From Saururus chinensis (taxonomy: Eukaryota > Streptophyta > Magnoliopsida > Piperales > Saururaceae), in assembly GCA_035235625.1 (NCBI GenBank), contig CP141141.1:23867968-23931967 (forward strand): a stretch of DNA of 64,000 nucleotides, written 5' to 3'. The notes below the pieces were generated by a model. The model did not search any database, was not told the DNA's origin, and was given only the letters and a program-made list of their open reading frames with translations. How positions within the stretch are numbered: the stretch's first letter is position 1; the number at the start of each line of letters is the position of its first letter. Positions 22,832 through 32,511 of this stretch are shown one piece after another. Made by a program: the position numbers and the translations under genes.

Positions 22832-24004
22832 TGATCGTTTATAATTAAACCCTTTGCAAGTGTACAAGGTAATTGTACTAGGATGAGTATTTAAGGGTTG
22901 TCGAACCTCAGGGACGGATGAATTATACTAAATATAAAGAAGAATTTGCTGGTTTAAAACTAAAACAACTTAAACTTAAATTAAGTAAAGGAAAAGAAAT
23001 CAACTAGTTTAAAAGCAAGAGATTAATGTGATGGATTTTACTTAGGAAATCGAATCCACTATAGAACCGTAACAATTCCTTAACTTTTAATCTAAATCTA
23101 GTGTGAATATGAACAAGTATTCTCAGCTACAAGCTAGAATTACTTCAAAAAGAATCATTAATTAATTTCCATGGCATGAACTATCTTCGACAATAGCACG
23201 AATCATCTACACTAAATAGCTATAGGCATGACCCGTCTAATCTTAGTATAACTCATCCAAGTCCTTAATTATCTGAACATTAAAACTATTGTATGACCAT
23301 CTCATCTAAATCACAGAAATTAGAATTGATGAAAATATCAAAACCACATCAATCTATCATCTACAAGACAATAAATCAACATAGATTTGAATAAACATTA
23401 AAAAGCTCTTCCATTAAAAAGGAAATCCTTATCATACAATTGTCATAATTCACAACTGAGATCTAAATTAAAAAGAAAAGAAATTGAAACTTATCTATAG
23501 GTTCATCAACTCCTAAGTAAAAGAATAGTTTAGCCTTCCATGGTAGAAGAAAGTAATTGAATCTCCATTGAAAGCTTTGGCTTCTTCTCCATCTTCTTCT
23601 TCCTTCTTCTCTTCAGAAAATCTACTTGTTCTCTCTTAATTTCGTGTCAAATAAGTCTTTATATAGGCATTAGATCCGTAAGAAAAGAGTTGGATATAAG
23701 AAGGACTCAAAATTGGGTGAAATAAGGAATCTGCGCGTTATGCTGATCGATCGCCCTGCATGCCCATTCGAACGCTTGAACTGAATTTTCTTAAAAATCA
23801 CGTGTAACCGATCGATCGGTAAGTGACACCGTTCGATCGCCAATGAAGAATCTGCAAAATAAGCCAATTTAATTCAAAACACCATGGAAGCTTTTTCTAA
23901 CCTAATTAAATTTAATATTTAATAATTTAACCTATATTAACACTTAAATGAGACTAGAAAATAAAATAATTAAGGGTAAAATAATGCATAAATTATACTT
24001 ATCA
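22832..24004 (-). repeat. C 3' LTR
   Basis: In the element's orientation TGATAAGTATAA...AAACGATCA, 1173 bp. Carries a TATA-like TATATAAAG (minus) at 23656-23665 and GATCGATCG motifs at 23740-23750 and 23808-23819. Confidence 0.95.
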
Positions 24005-24020
24005 AATACCCCCAAACCTA
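24005..24020 (-). other. C polypurine tract
   Basis: Reads TAGGTTTGGGGGTATT on the minus strand, directly upstream of the 3' LTR; the expected plus-strand primer. Confidence 0.88.
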
Positions 24021-25823
24021 TATTTTGCTAGTCCTCAAGCAAAACAAAACAAAACAAAACAACTAATCTAGAAAAATAAATAAATGAAAGCCACTTTCGT
24101 AGGGAATCACGATTGCATTTAGCGTATGCAACAAGCCTTTAAACCCCTAGGTGTCCCTAGTTGGACGAGTTGTGTCTCGTGAGGGTTTGCAGCAATGATA
24201 CCCACAAACATCTAAACCGAAGAAAATAAATAAAACAAAACAAGAAAACAAAAATTCTAAAAACAATCTTCTCTTAAAAACACAACTATTTTTAAAAAGA
24301 ACCAACCACAAATACTTGAAACAAATAAATAATATCGATCTGATCACTTTCAAGCAAGGAATCGTCCATTCTATAACCTCATCATAGAACTAATTGTGCA
24401 ACTACATATATACATTTCAAAAACATGAAGTGTAGAAACTTTATAGTCATATAATTTCACTCTCTATTAACAAGCATATCTTATGTGACCCATTAACTAA
24501 GCTCATTAAAGTTTACTAACTCAAAAATATAACAATGACAATATTTCATCTTTAACATCTCATAATAAACCCTCATGTAATAGCCATCAAATTTAAATTA
24601 AATTCAGGGAATAAGATCATAATATACCTTAAAATATGACTTGTGCAATACTTAGTTCTATTAAGCTTTCTAAATAGTCCATGTAGCAAGCGTTAGGCCA
24701 GTGTCCCTAATCCAGTTGGCTCAAGGCACTAGGTGTTGAAACACCCCTCAGGCTTAATAACTCGAACTATAAAGGCTACAGAACCAAGTAAGTCATAAAA
24801 GAATTTATCTCAGCTTTTCACCTTTTGACGCGATCCCTTATACTTGCCTAGGCACAAGGTCCGGTTACTCAGTAAAAAGAGAAACAAACCTTCACTTTTT
24901 TTTTTTTTTTTTTCAATCAATCTATTTTTTTTTCAACTTTTTTTTTTTATTCATTCTTTTTTTTTCATAAACTTTTTTTTCATCACACACTTATCCCATT
25001 TTTTTCAAATAATGGACAAGCATAAAGATCTATCATAAAACATTAAAAATTACTCAATTGTCAAGTTTTCAAAAATATATATGCTTAGTTAAAGATATCC
25101 CACTAAGATTACAAGTAATAAATCATAAAATTGTATTCCTACAAGTTTCAAGTGTGTGAAATGTGATTTAAAAATATAAGCACAACTATCCAAGATAAAG
25201 AATATAAAATAGAAATTACTCACTTAATCATTTTCATCACTTAATTAATTACTTGAACTTTCTTCATGAAATTGATCTCTTTAAAAACAGACATATGTTT
25301 TCAAAAGAAAATAAGCAATAAAAACCACATAAAAGAAAATAAAAACAAAAGAAAATCGAAAGAAAAAAAAATACTCTAAAATATCCTAAAAGAAAAATAA
25401 GAAAGAAAAATATCTTTCTATACCCCCAAACCTAAACTGAACATTGTCCTCAATGTAAAAGAAAATATGTACTATAATGACAAGAATAAGTAAGAGAGGA
25501 AAAGAAAGATATCACCTGAAAGCATAACTAATCTACTAATCTGAAAATGAAGTACATAGGATTGAGAAAACATGAGAAACATACATATCAAGAGCAATTT
25601 CCCAAACCTAAAATATCAAGCTCCCAGAAAAGAGATAACAAAAAAAAACTATAATGAGGAAAAGAAAATAAAAGCTGAGAAAAATAAGTAAATAAAACCT
25701 AAATAAACCAAAGAAGATAAACAAAAGGTAGGAAAAGAAATATATCAAAAACATAGGTTGCCTCCCAAGAAGCGCTAAGTTTATTGTCTTCAGCCAGACA
25801 ATGTGCCAACAGTCTCAAATATA
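24021..25823 (-). other. C non-coding internal region with blocks shared with element D
   Basis: About 1.8 kb, very AT-rich on the + strand, with poly-T runs near 24895-24980. No protein is encoded. Two segments are conserved with the same region of D although the LTRs of the two families do not match: 24085-24195 (with ACGAG-TTGTGT-CTCGT, 24165-24180) and 24676-24780 (with GGTGTT-GA-AACACC, 24732-24745). A third shared piece next to the coding end (25758-25800) has TGTCTTCAGCCAGACA. Their position suggests structural or packaging roles in the transcript; this is inference. Confidence 0.75.
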
Positions 25824-28385
25824 TCAAGGTGGTTGGTAGATATTGGCATTAGCTCTTCTCTTAAGTCTCCATAATGATGGTTCAAAACAACTAGAAGGCA
25901 CAACTTGATTATGGGCTGATGCTACAAAAGATGGACCTCTATCATAAGCATCGAATCTAAAATTGTCTACCATAAAACATTTAGCATTAGAAATTGTAGG
26001 TAAATTGTTAGACACATCAAAAACATTTAGGTGCACTTTCATGTTCCCAAAGGTCATCTCCATTACTCCCGTCCTACAATTTATACATGCATTAGCTGTG
26101 GCAAGGAAAGGGCGACCTAAAATGACAGGAATCTGATGTGTGGAGTTGGCACCGGTTTCCATATCTAAAACAATAAAATCAACAGGGAAAAAGAACCGGT
26201 CAACTTTCACTAAAACATCCTCAATTACTCCCCTAGGTTTACGCACAGAATGGTCAGCTAGCTGCAAGGTAACTGGTGTAGGCTGTAATTCACCTAACCC
26301 TAATTTCTCATACACCGAGTAAGAGAGTAGATTGACACTCGCACCAAGGTCAAGGAGGGCTCTATGAATGGAGTAATCGCCTATAACACAAGAAATAGTG
26401 GGCACTCCAGGGTCCTTATACTTAGGTGGGGTGTCAAACTTCAAAAGAAAGCTAACTTGCTCGGTGAGAAAGACCTTCTTAGACACATGGGTCTTAGATT
26501 TACGCTTTTGAGTACATAGGTCTTTGAGGAACTTAGCATAAGCAGGGACTTGTTTAATGGCATCTAAGAGGGGGAGATTAATTTTGACTTGTTTAAAAGT
26601 CTCAAGAATCTCATCAGTCCTAGCTGTACTTTTTCTAAATGGTGGGGCCATGTCAAGACACTGAGGAAAAGGTGCCTTAGGGATGTAAGATCCCTCTGAA
26701 GTGGTCTTAGGCTGTGGCTCTGAGGAAGGGAAAGGAGAAACTAACTTCTTTTCATGTGGTGCACTAACTTCTACTTGAGGCTCATTAGGGGCTGAATTAT
26801 CTAACCTTTCATTTGTATTATCTGTCACTGGTGTCCCCCAAACACTCTTGTCAACAATCTTCCCACTCCTAAGGGTCATTATGGAATTAACATGTTCATT
26901 AGAAGAAGGAACTCCCTCTACCTGAAATTGACCTTTAGGGTTTTGTAAAGGTTGACTTGGCAATGTTCCCATCTCTCTCTTATTTATAACATTGGCTAGT
27001 TGTCCAATTTGAGCTTCTAACTTTGCTATAGATTGTGTGTGTGAGTGAAGGAGTTGAGATTGAGATTGAGATTGAATGCCTTGGAGGGCACTCAAAACCT
27101 TTTCTTCAAAGCTTGGACTCATATTGGGTTGGATATATGAATGTTGGACTTGAGGTTGGTGGATATGGGCTGGTGGGACTTGGAATGGTTGTCTAGGAAC
27201 TTGGTTACCCATAACCCCTTGGTTTTGTGCCTGCCAGGAAAAGTTAGGATGATTCCTCCACCCAGGGTTATATGTGTGTGAAAATGGATTATTCTCAGCC
27301 CTAGGGAAGGATTGGGTAGCATTCACATGGTCTTGGACAAGCTCAGGAAATTGAGAGGCAGAGGGGCACTCTATAATAGTATGGGCTGGGCTAAGGCATA
27401 TTGTGCATGCATCTTGAGTGAAGGGAGTGGGCTGATGTGTTGAAGTCATAAGGAGGTCAAGCTTCCTACTTAAAGTATCAACTTTAGAGGAGATGTCTAA
27501 TGGGTTTTTGACTTCATACAAGCCACCCCTAGAGGGGGCATTGTTTAAGGTAGATAGGCCACTCTCATTTCTATTCAACGCAGCATGTTGAAGAGAATTT
27601 TCACTTAAGTCCTCAAAAAGTTTCCATGCCTCATTTTCATTTTTTAGTAAAAAGGTACCCCCACAACTTGCATCAACAAGATGACGGTTTTGTTCAGTAA
27701 GACCCTCATAAAAACGTTGCACTAATTGCCACTTAGGGACAGCATGATGAGGACACCTCCTAAGAGGGTCCTTAAGTCTATCCCAACTCTCATGGAACTG
27801 TTCAGTGGGAAGTTGGGCAAAGGTGGTTATGGCCTTTCTCATTTGGTTGGTCTTACCCATGGGGAAGTACTTTTTAAGGAATTCTTGTTGCATTTGGGCC
27901 CAAGTTGTTATGGTGTTTGGCTCTAAAGAGTGAAGTCATTCCTTAGCCTTATCTTTTAATGTGAAAGGAAAAAGGCGAAGTTTAACAGCTTCATCGGTTA
28001 AATTTGAGAGCTTAAAAGTTATGCATATTTCTAGGAAGTCATCTAGGTGCCTATATGGGTTTTCATTATTAAGTCCATAAAAAGATGGAAGCATTTGAAT
28101 AACATTGGGCTTAATTTCATAATTTTGAGCAGCAACCGCTGGCAACCTAATGCATGAAGGGGAGGTGTACTCATTAGGAGTGTAATACTCCCTTAGAGCT
28201 TTGAGTGGTGCATCTAACTGATGTTCAGCCGTGATGATGGTAGAGGTAGTGTGGGTGGAGGAATTGGTGGGAGAGTTAGGGGGTGTAGGGATGTAGGTCG
28301 AGGGCAACTCAACTCTCCTAGATGTCCGCTCAGGCTCAGGGTCAAATGGCACTAATCGGGGGAGTAAGGAGCGACGACCACGCAT
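25824..28385 (-). pseudogene. C gag-protease polyprotein, one nonsense codon
   Basis: The ATG at 28385 gives a protein starting MRGRRSLLPRLVPFDPEPER. The frame is open to 25824 except for one TGA at 27938-27936, in a context (LKDKAKE-stop-LHSLEP) where the family has Trp, so a single TGG-to-TGA change explains it. Downstream the frame is 689 codons from the next ATG. Domains in order: N-terminal Pro/Ser/Thr-rich region; retrotransposon gag domain (FYGLNNENPYRHLDDF, then FLKKYFPMGKTNQMRKAI); zinc knuckle CTICLSPAHTIIEC (CX2CX4HX4C, about 27365-27410); Gln/Pro-rich linker; aspartic protease with ALLDLGASVNLLSYSVY (DLG is usual in this group) and ILGRPFLATANACINC. It would form the particle and process itself. 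No pol follows. Confidence 0.92.
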
Positions 28386-28663
28386 ACACAACAAACACAC
28401 CACACAATTTAAAGTATAAAAGGAGAAAGATGAAGCAAAAATAACTAAGGAAAAAGAATAAAAAGTGAAAAGGATCTTGCAAACCGAAGAGAAGCTCGTC
28501 AATGTCCACTTGTGGCCACAAGTGTAGAGAGCACCTTCAACTCAACCTACAAGATAAAATTAAAAGAAGGTAAGAAACTAAAAATTAAACTAAAAAAATA
28601 AGTAAACTGAAACTAAAGTATCTATAATTATCCTCAAGCTAATTTAATAACAAATCAACACCG

Positions 28664-28681
28664 TCCCCGGCAACGGCGCCA
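28664..28681 (-). other. C primer-binding site, tRNA-Asp type
   Basis: The + strand reads TCCCCGGCAACGGCGCCA, identical to the 3' end of plant tRNA-Asp(GUC) including CCA. On the minus strand this is TGGCGCCGTTGCCGGGGA, next to the 5' LTR, as in Athila-type elements. Confidence 0.95.
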
Positions 28682-28687
28682 AAAACT

Positions 28688-29859
28688 TGATCGTTTATAA
28701 TTAAACCCTTTGCAAGTGTACAAGGTAATTGTACTAGGATGAGTATTTAAGGGTTGTCGAACCTCAGGGACGGATGAATTATACTAAATATAAAGAAGAA
28801 TTTGCTGGTTTAAAACTAAAACAACTTAAACTTAAATTAAGTAAAGGAAAAGAAATCAACTAGTTTAAAGCAAGAGATTAATGTGATGGATTTTACTTAG
28901 GAAATTGAATCCACTATAGAACCGTAACAATTCCTTAACTTTTAATCTAAATCTAGTGTGAATATGAACAAGTATTCTCAGCTACAAGCTAGAATTACTT
29001 CAAAAAGAATCATTAATTAATTTCCATGGCATGAACTATCTTCGACAATAGCACGAATCATCTACACTAAATAGCTATAGGCATGACCCGTCTAATCTTA
29101 GTATAACTCATCCAAGTCCTTAATTATCTGAACATTAAAACTATTGTATGACCATCTCATCTAAATCACAGAAATTAGAATTGATGAAAATATCAAAACC
29201 ACATCAATCTATCATCTACAAGACAATAAATCAACATAGATTTGAATAAACATTAAAAAGCTCTTCCATTAAAAAGGAAATCCTTATCATACAATTGTCA
29301 TAATTCACAACTGAGATCTAAAATAAAAAGAAAAGAAATTGAAACTTATCTATAGGTTCATCAACTCCTAAGTAAAAGAATAGTTTAGCCTTCCATGGTA
29401 GAAGAAAGTAATTGAATCTCCATTGAAAGCTTTGGCTTCTTCTCCATCTTCTTCTTCCTTCTTCTCTTCAGAAAATCTACTTGTTCTCTCTTAATTTCGT
29501 GCCAAATAAGTCTTTATATAGGCATTAGATCCGTAAGAAAAGAGTTGGATATAAGAAGGACTCAAAATTGGGTGAAATAAGGAATCTGCGCGTTATGCCG
29601 ATCGATCGCCCTGCATGCCCGTTCGAACGCTTGAACTGAATTTTCTTAAAAATCACGTGTAACCGATCGATCGGTAAGTGACACCGTTCGATCGCCAATG
29701 AAGAATCTGCAAAATAAGCCAATTTAATTCAAAACACCATGGAAGCTTTTTCTAACCTAATTAAATTTAATATTTAATAATTTAACCTATATTAACACTT
29801 AAATGAGACTAGAAAATAAAATAATTAAGGGTAAAATAACGCATAAATTATACTTATCA
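28688..29859 (-). repeat. C 5' LTR
   Basis: 1172 bp, nearly identical to 22832-24004. Visible differences include one extra A in the left copy (AGTTTAAAAGCAAG against AGTTTAAAGCAAG) and C/T changes at GAAATCGAATCC, TATGCTGATCG and AATAATGCAT. Confidence 0.95.
29511..29520 (-). promoter_or_regulatory. TATA box in the C 5' LTR
   Basis: TATATAAAGA on the minus strand, about 340 bp into the 5' LTR in the element's orientation. It is the best TATA-like candidate for the C transcript. The start site itself cannot be placed. Confidence 0.55.
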
Positions 29860-29864
29860 CCTAG
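29860..29864 (+). other. Target duplication CCTAG, right copy (C)
   Basis: Identical to 22827-22831. The B1 gag continues on its right side. Confidence 0.92.
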
Positions 29865-30470
29865 TAGGCAAAAAACTTCTCCGCCTTGTACAGCCATTCC
29901 ACTAGATTGTTGTCCCCATTGTAGCGTGGGAATTGTAGGCTGGCCAAACGAGGTTCAGCCCCTCCTCGTGGTCCACCAATGGGTCCCGGGTACTCCTCCC
30001 ATTCGTCCATCCCTGGAACAAGTTTCTAGGAGGTGGCATCATTGGGGCATTTTCTCGAACACCTGGCGTGCCTCGTGTATCCCAGGCCTTGAGCCTCCCA
30101 TCCATGGCTTGGTCAACTATGCCAAAGCGCACAAGACCTTGGGGGAAAGTGCATATCTCTGTCCACTGGTGCCAGAAGGTCAGGGGCGTGTAGTTCGGAG
30201 GCCTGGGATGGACCCCCCTTCTCCATGATAGCAATTGGCAGCTTGGGCAAAAGAGGTGCTGAGTGCTCTGCCTGAAGTTGAGCCACGGCCAAGCCCAGAG
30301 CATCAACCTTGGCCACGCCCATGCTCAAGGACTTAATCTCCGCCATGATTTGCGCTAGAGTCGGCTCGCTGGTGGTCTCTGGAGTTGTCTTTGGGCTGTC
30401 CGTAGAGGCGAGAGCCTCCTTCTCAGGTGGGACTTCCGAGGCCGCAACAACTTTTTTGCCTCGTGCCATG
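29865..30470 (-). pseudogene. B1 gag N-terminal segment
   Basis: The ATG at 30470 gives MARGKKVVAASEVPPEKEAL, aligned with the B2 gag start at 17331 (both continue with LAQIMAE-like and SLSMGVAKVDAL). A frameshift near 30115 moves the reading to another frame (DTRGTPGVRENAPMMPPPRN, about 30040-30090), and the sequence then runs into the C insertion at 29864. The rest of this gag is at 22826-21956. Confidence 0.85.
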
Positions 30471-30485
30471 GCCGGGGATCGTAAA

Positions 30486-30499
30486 ATCTCCAATACCAA
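30486..30499 (-). other. B1 primer-binding site (decayed initiator tRNA-Met type)
   Basis: On the minus strand TTGGTATTGGAGAT follows the LTR. It aligns with the B2 site TTGGTATCAAAGCT, with changes in the middle. Confidence 0.75.
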
Positions 30500-30836
30500 T
30501 GATGTGCCCGAGGTGGCACAATCGGTACCTTGGAGTTTCACGCAGGGAAAGGGAAGGAAGAAGAAGAAGAAGAAGAAGAAGAAGAAGAAGAAGAAGAAGA
30601 AGAATATCCAATTGCATAACCAACAAAGAAGAGAGGGGGTCACCCATATAGGGAGCCAACCCACTCACTTGGGAAGTCGCGCCAGCTAGTGGGTCCGGCT
30701 ATCCCGCGGGCCACTAGCTGGCCCAATACAGTTATTTCTCCTAATACATAAATAAATACGAGGGAAATATAAAAGAAAGTAACCTAATAAAATGAAATAA
30801 CAAGAAAATAAGTAGTACGGGTGATTATGCACAACA
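30500..30836 (-). repeat. B1 5' LTR with expanded (GAA)n
   Basis: 337 bp, same family as 13505-13824. A GAA run of about 45 bp (around 30557-30603) is longer than the GAA-rich part of the other LTR and accounts for most of the length difference. Confidence 0.88.
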
Positions 30837-30841
30837 ATATG
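30837..30841 (+). other. Target duplication ATATG, right copy (B1)
   Basis: Identical to 13500-13504. Confidence 0.9.
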
Positions 30842-31380
30842 TTCGAACATGCCTTACTTGCCAACAAGAAAAAGTGGAATGTGACAAACCACGGGGCCTC
30901 CTTGAAAAAACTACCTATACCACAGGACCTTGGGAGAGTGTTTCTCTTGGCTTTATCTCGGCTTTGCCCAAAGTTGGCGGATACGGTTCATTCTTGGTGG
31001 TCGTTGACCGTTTCTCAAAATATGCTACCTTCATGCCAGCTCCCAAACATTGCATCGCTGAAGAATTTGCCCACCTCTTTCTGAAGAATATTGTTAAGTA
31101 TTGGGGTGTGCCCCAAAACCATTGTGAGTGATCGAGATGGATGTTTCACAAGCCGCGCTTATAGATGGAACTATTTAAACTACTTGGGTCAAAGTTAAGA
31201 TTTTCATCGAGCATGCATCATCAAACAGACTGCAAAATAGAGTGCGTCAATGCTCTCCTTGAAGAGTATCTATGCCACTTCTTTAATGCAAACCAAAAGA
31301 ATTGGGTCAATCTCCTCGACGTTGCTTGGTTCTCCTACAATTTGCAGAAGAGCTTCGCCACTGACCAGAGCTTGTTCGAG
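30842..31380 (+). pseudogene. A1 integrase core segment
   Basis: Continues A1 after B1. Readable pieces are LPKVGGYGSFLVVVDRFSKYATF, with VVDRFSKYA carrying the first catalytic Asp region, LKNIVKYWGVPQ, SDRDG-like sequence just after a one-base insertion near 31115, and MHHQTDCKIECVNALLEEYL, where the usual DGQTE is altered to DCKIE. The segment ends at D (TSD TTGGC). It aligns with A2 at 42930-43470. Confidence 0.85.
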
Positions 31381-31385
31381 TTGGC
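31381..31385 (+). other. Target duplication TTGGC, left copy (D)
   Basis: Matches 38351-38355. Joining the flanks restores the integrase sequence found at 43470-43480 in A2. Confidence 0.88.
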
Positions 31386-32495
31386 TGTTGTTACGTCCAA
31401 ACTAAGACTATGAAGGAGTCTAGTTTAGATTTCTTTTTTTTACTTGTCAACTATAGTAAACAAGGTCGATCCACAGGGAAAGCCTTGTGTGACACAGAAA
31501 ACTATTATGAAGAGAATAAAATAGAGAAGGAAAGTGAAATAGATAATAAGAGACAAACAAAGAGAAAGTGCTAAGGCATCGAAAGTATCCATTAAACATC
31601 AAGTACAAGCTTCATTCCTAGCCTTAGCTTGAGAGTTTAGAAAGCCATTACAATAAAACTAAAAACAAAATTACAAAATGAGAGAAGAAAATAGGGGAAG
31701 AGAGCTCCAAAGAGGAGGGAAGGATGCCTCTATCACGTCTACCCCTCTATTTATAGGACTAGAAGGGGTTGTTTCAAATAGGAAAGTCAAATCATATCTC
31801 TCGATTTCATCCTGATTGATTGCCTGATTGGTTGCTTCTTTAATGATTAGATACTAAATCAATCAAACGAATCAATGATTTATTTAGCAAATAAGTATCT
31901 TTAAATCTTCTTTTAGTTAACCAATCATCCTCCTTATCTTTCCTTATGTGTATCAATCACAATCAATGAAAATATTCTTTAAGTGCTGGCCTCGGGTTAG
32001 TTTACTAGTTGTACCTTTGCATGCCAGATTGGACCTATAAATATTTGGAATTTAGAATTTCGTCGGGAAATAACAATTGTCGTCACGAAGTCTTCGTTTC
32101 AATGCCACCAGGATCGTATCAATCCGAATTATATATAAAAAGATATGATCAAAATACTAAGGCTGTATCAATCTGTTGAATCAGCTTCTTTCCTAATTTA
32201 GCTCTTTTGATGCAAATCTCAAATCCAAAGGGTCGAAAAGGTTGTGTTCGACCATTCTATCCATGTTTAGACCATTAGGAGCCCATTCTTGACTTTGAAA
32301 TAGCTTTGGGTAGTTGCGCTTCACTTCCTCTTCCAGTTGGCTCCTGTTGAAGCCTGTTTAGACATGTAAATTTAATTAAGGTCCAACTAACCTATTCAAA
32401 ACATAAATAGCCCAAATCAGTAATGAATTAACACAAAATAGGATTGCAATTCAAAATTTGAAAACATTTAATTGAACATTATTTTAGTGCATCAA
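31386..32495 (-). repeat. D 3' LTR with a ~287-bp internal deletion
   Basis: 1110 bp, against 1397 bp for the 5' LTR. The missing part corresponds to about 37152-37433 of the other copy. TATA-like TATAAATA (minus) at 31748-31755. Confidence 0.9.
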
Positions 32496-32511
32496 ATACC
32501 CTGAAACCTAC
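32496..32511 (-). other. D polypurine tract
   Basis: TAGGTTTCAGGGTATT on the minus strand; the same element as in C with two purine positions changed to T and C. Confidence 0.8.

Larger units (their letters stand above)
22832..29859 (-). mobile_element. Element C: young gag-protease-only retrotransposon (TR-GAG-like, Athila-related), minus
   Basis: 7028 bp with LTRs at 22832-24004 and 28688-29859 that differ at about six bases and one indel over about 1172 bp, so it is recent. It has a perfect 18-bp tRNA-Asp primer site (28664-28681), a PPT (24005-24020) and TSD CCTAG. The internal region holds one gag-protease frame (28385 down to 25824) and then about 1.8 kb of AT-rich non-coding DNA. There is no RT, RNase H or integrase. 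The protease with DLGAS and the tRNA-Asp primer match the Athila-related group. Gag-only and gag-pro-only elements with complete ends are known in plants as TR-GAGs; movement would need enzymes from another element. Confidence 0.92.
13505..30836 (-). mobile_element. Element B1: Reina-like gypsy retrotransposon (minus), containing B2 and C
   Basis: LTRs at 13505-13824 and 30500-30836, primer site at 30486-30499, 5-bp duplication ATATG. Without the nested B2 (with its TSD) and C (with its TSD), B1 is about 5.35 kb, the usual size of small Reina-type chromoviruses with ~300-bp LTRs. Reading from the right, the order is 5' LTR, PBS, gag (30470 down to 29865, then 22826 down to about 22200), protease (22150 down to 21956, then from 17002), RT-RNase H (16553-15423), integrase (15400-14356), C-terminal region to 13856, PPT region and 3' LTR. 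It carries frameshifts and stops and is not autonomous now. Confidence 0.88.

Noticed and set aside
28386-28502. N-terminal extension of the C gag with a hydrophobic, membrane-like start
   Set aside because: It is an upstream ATG in the leader. The family-like start MRGRRSLL begins at 28385, and a membrane segment before gag is not expected.
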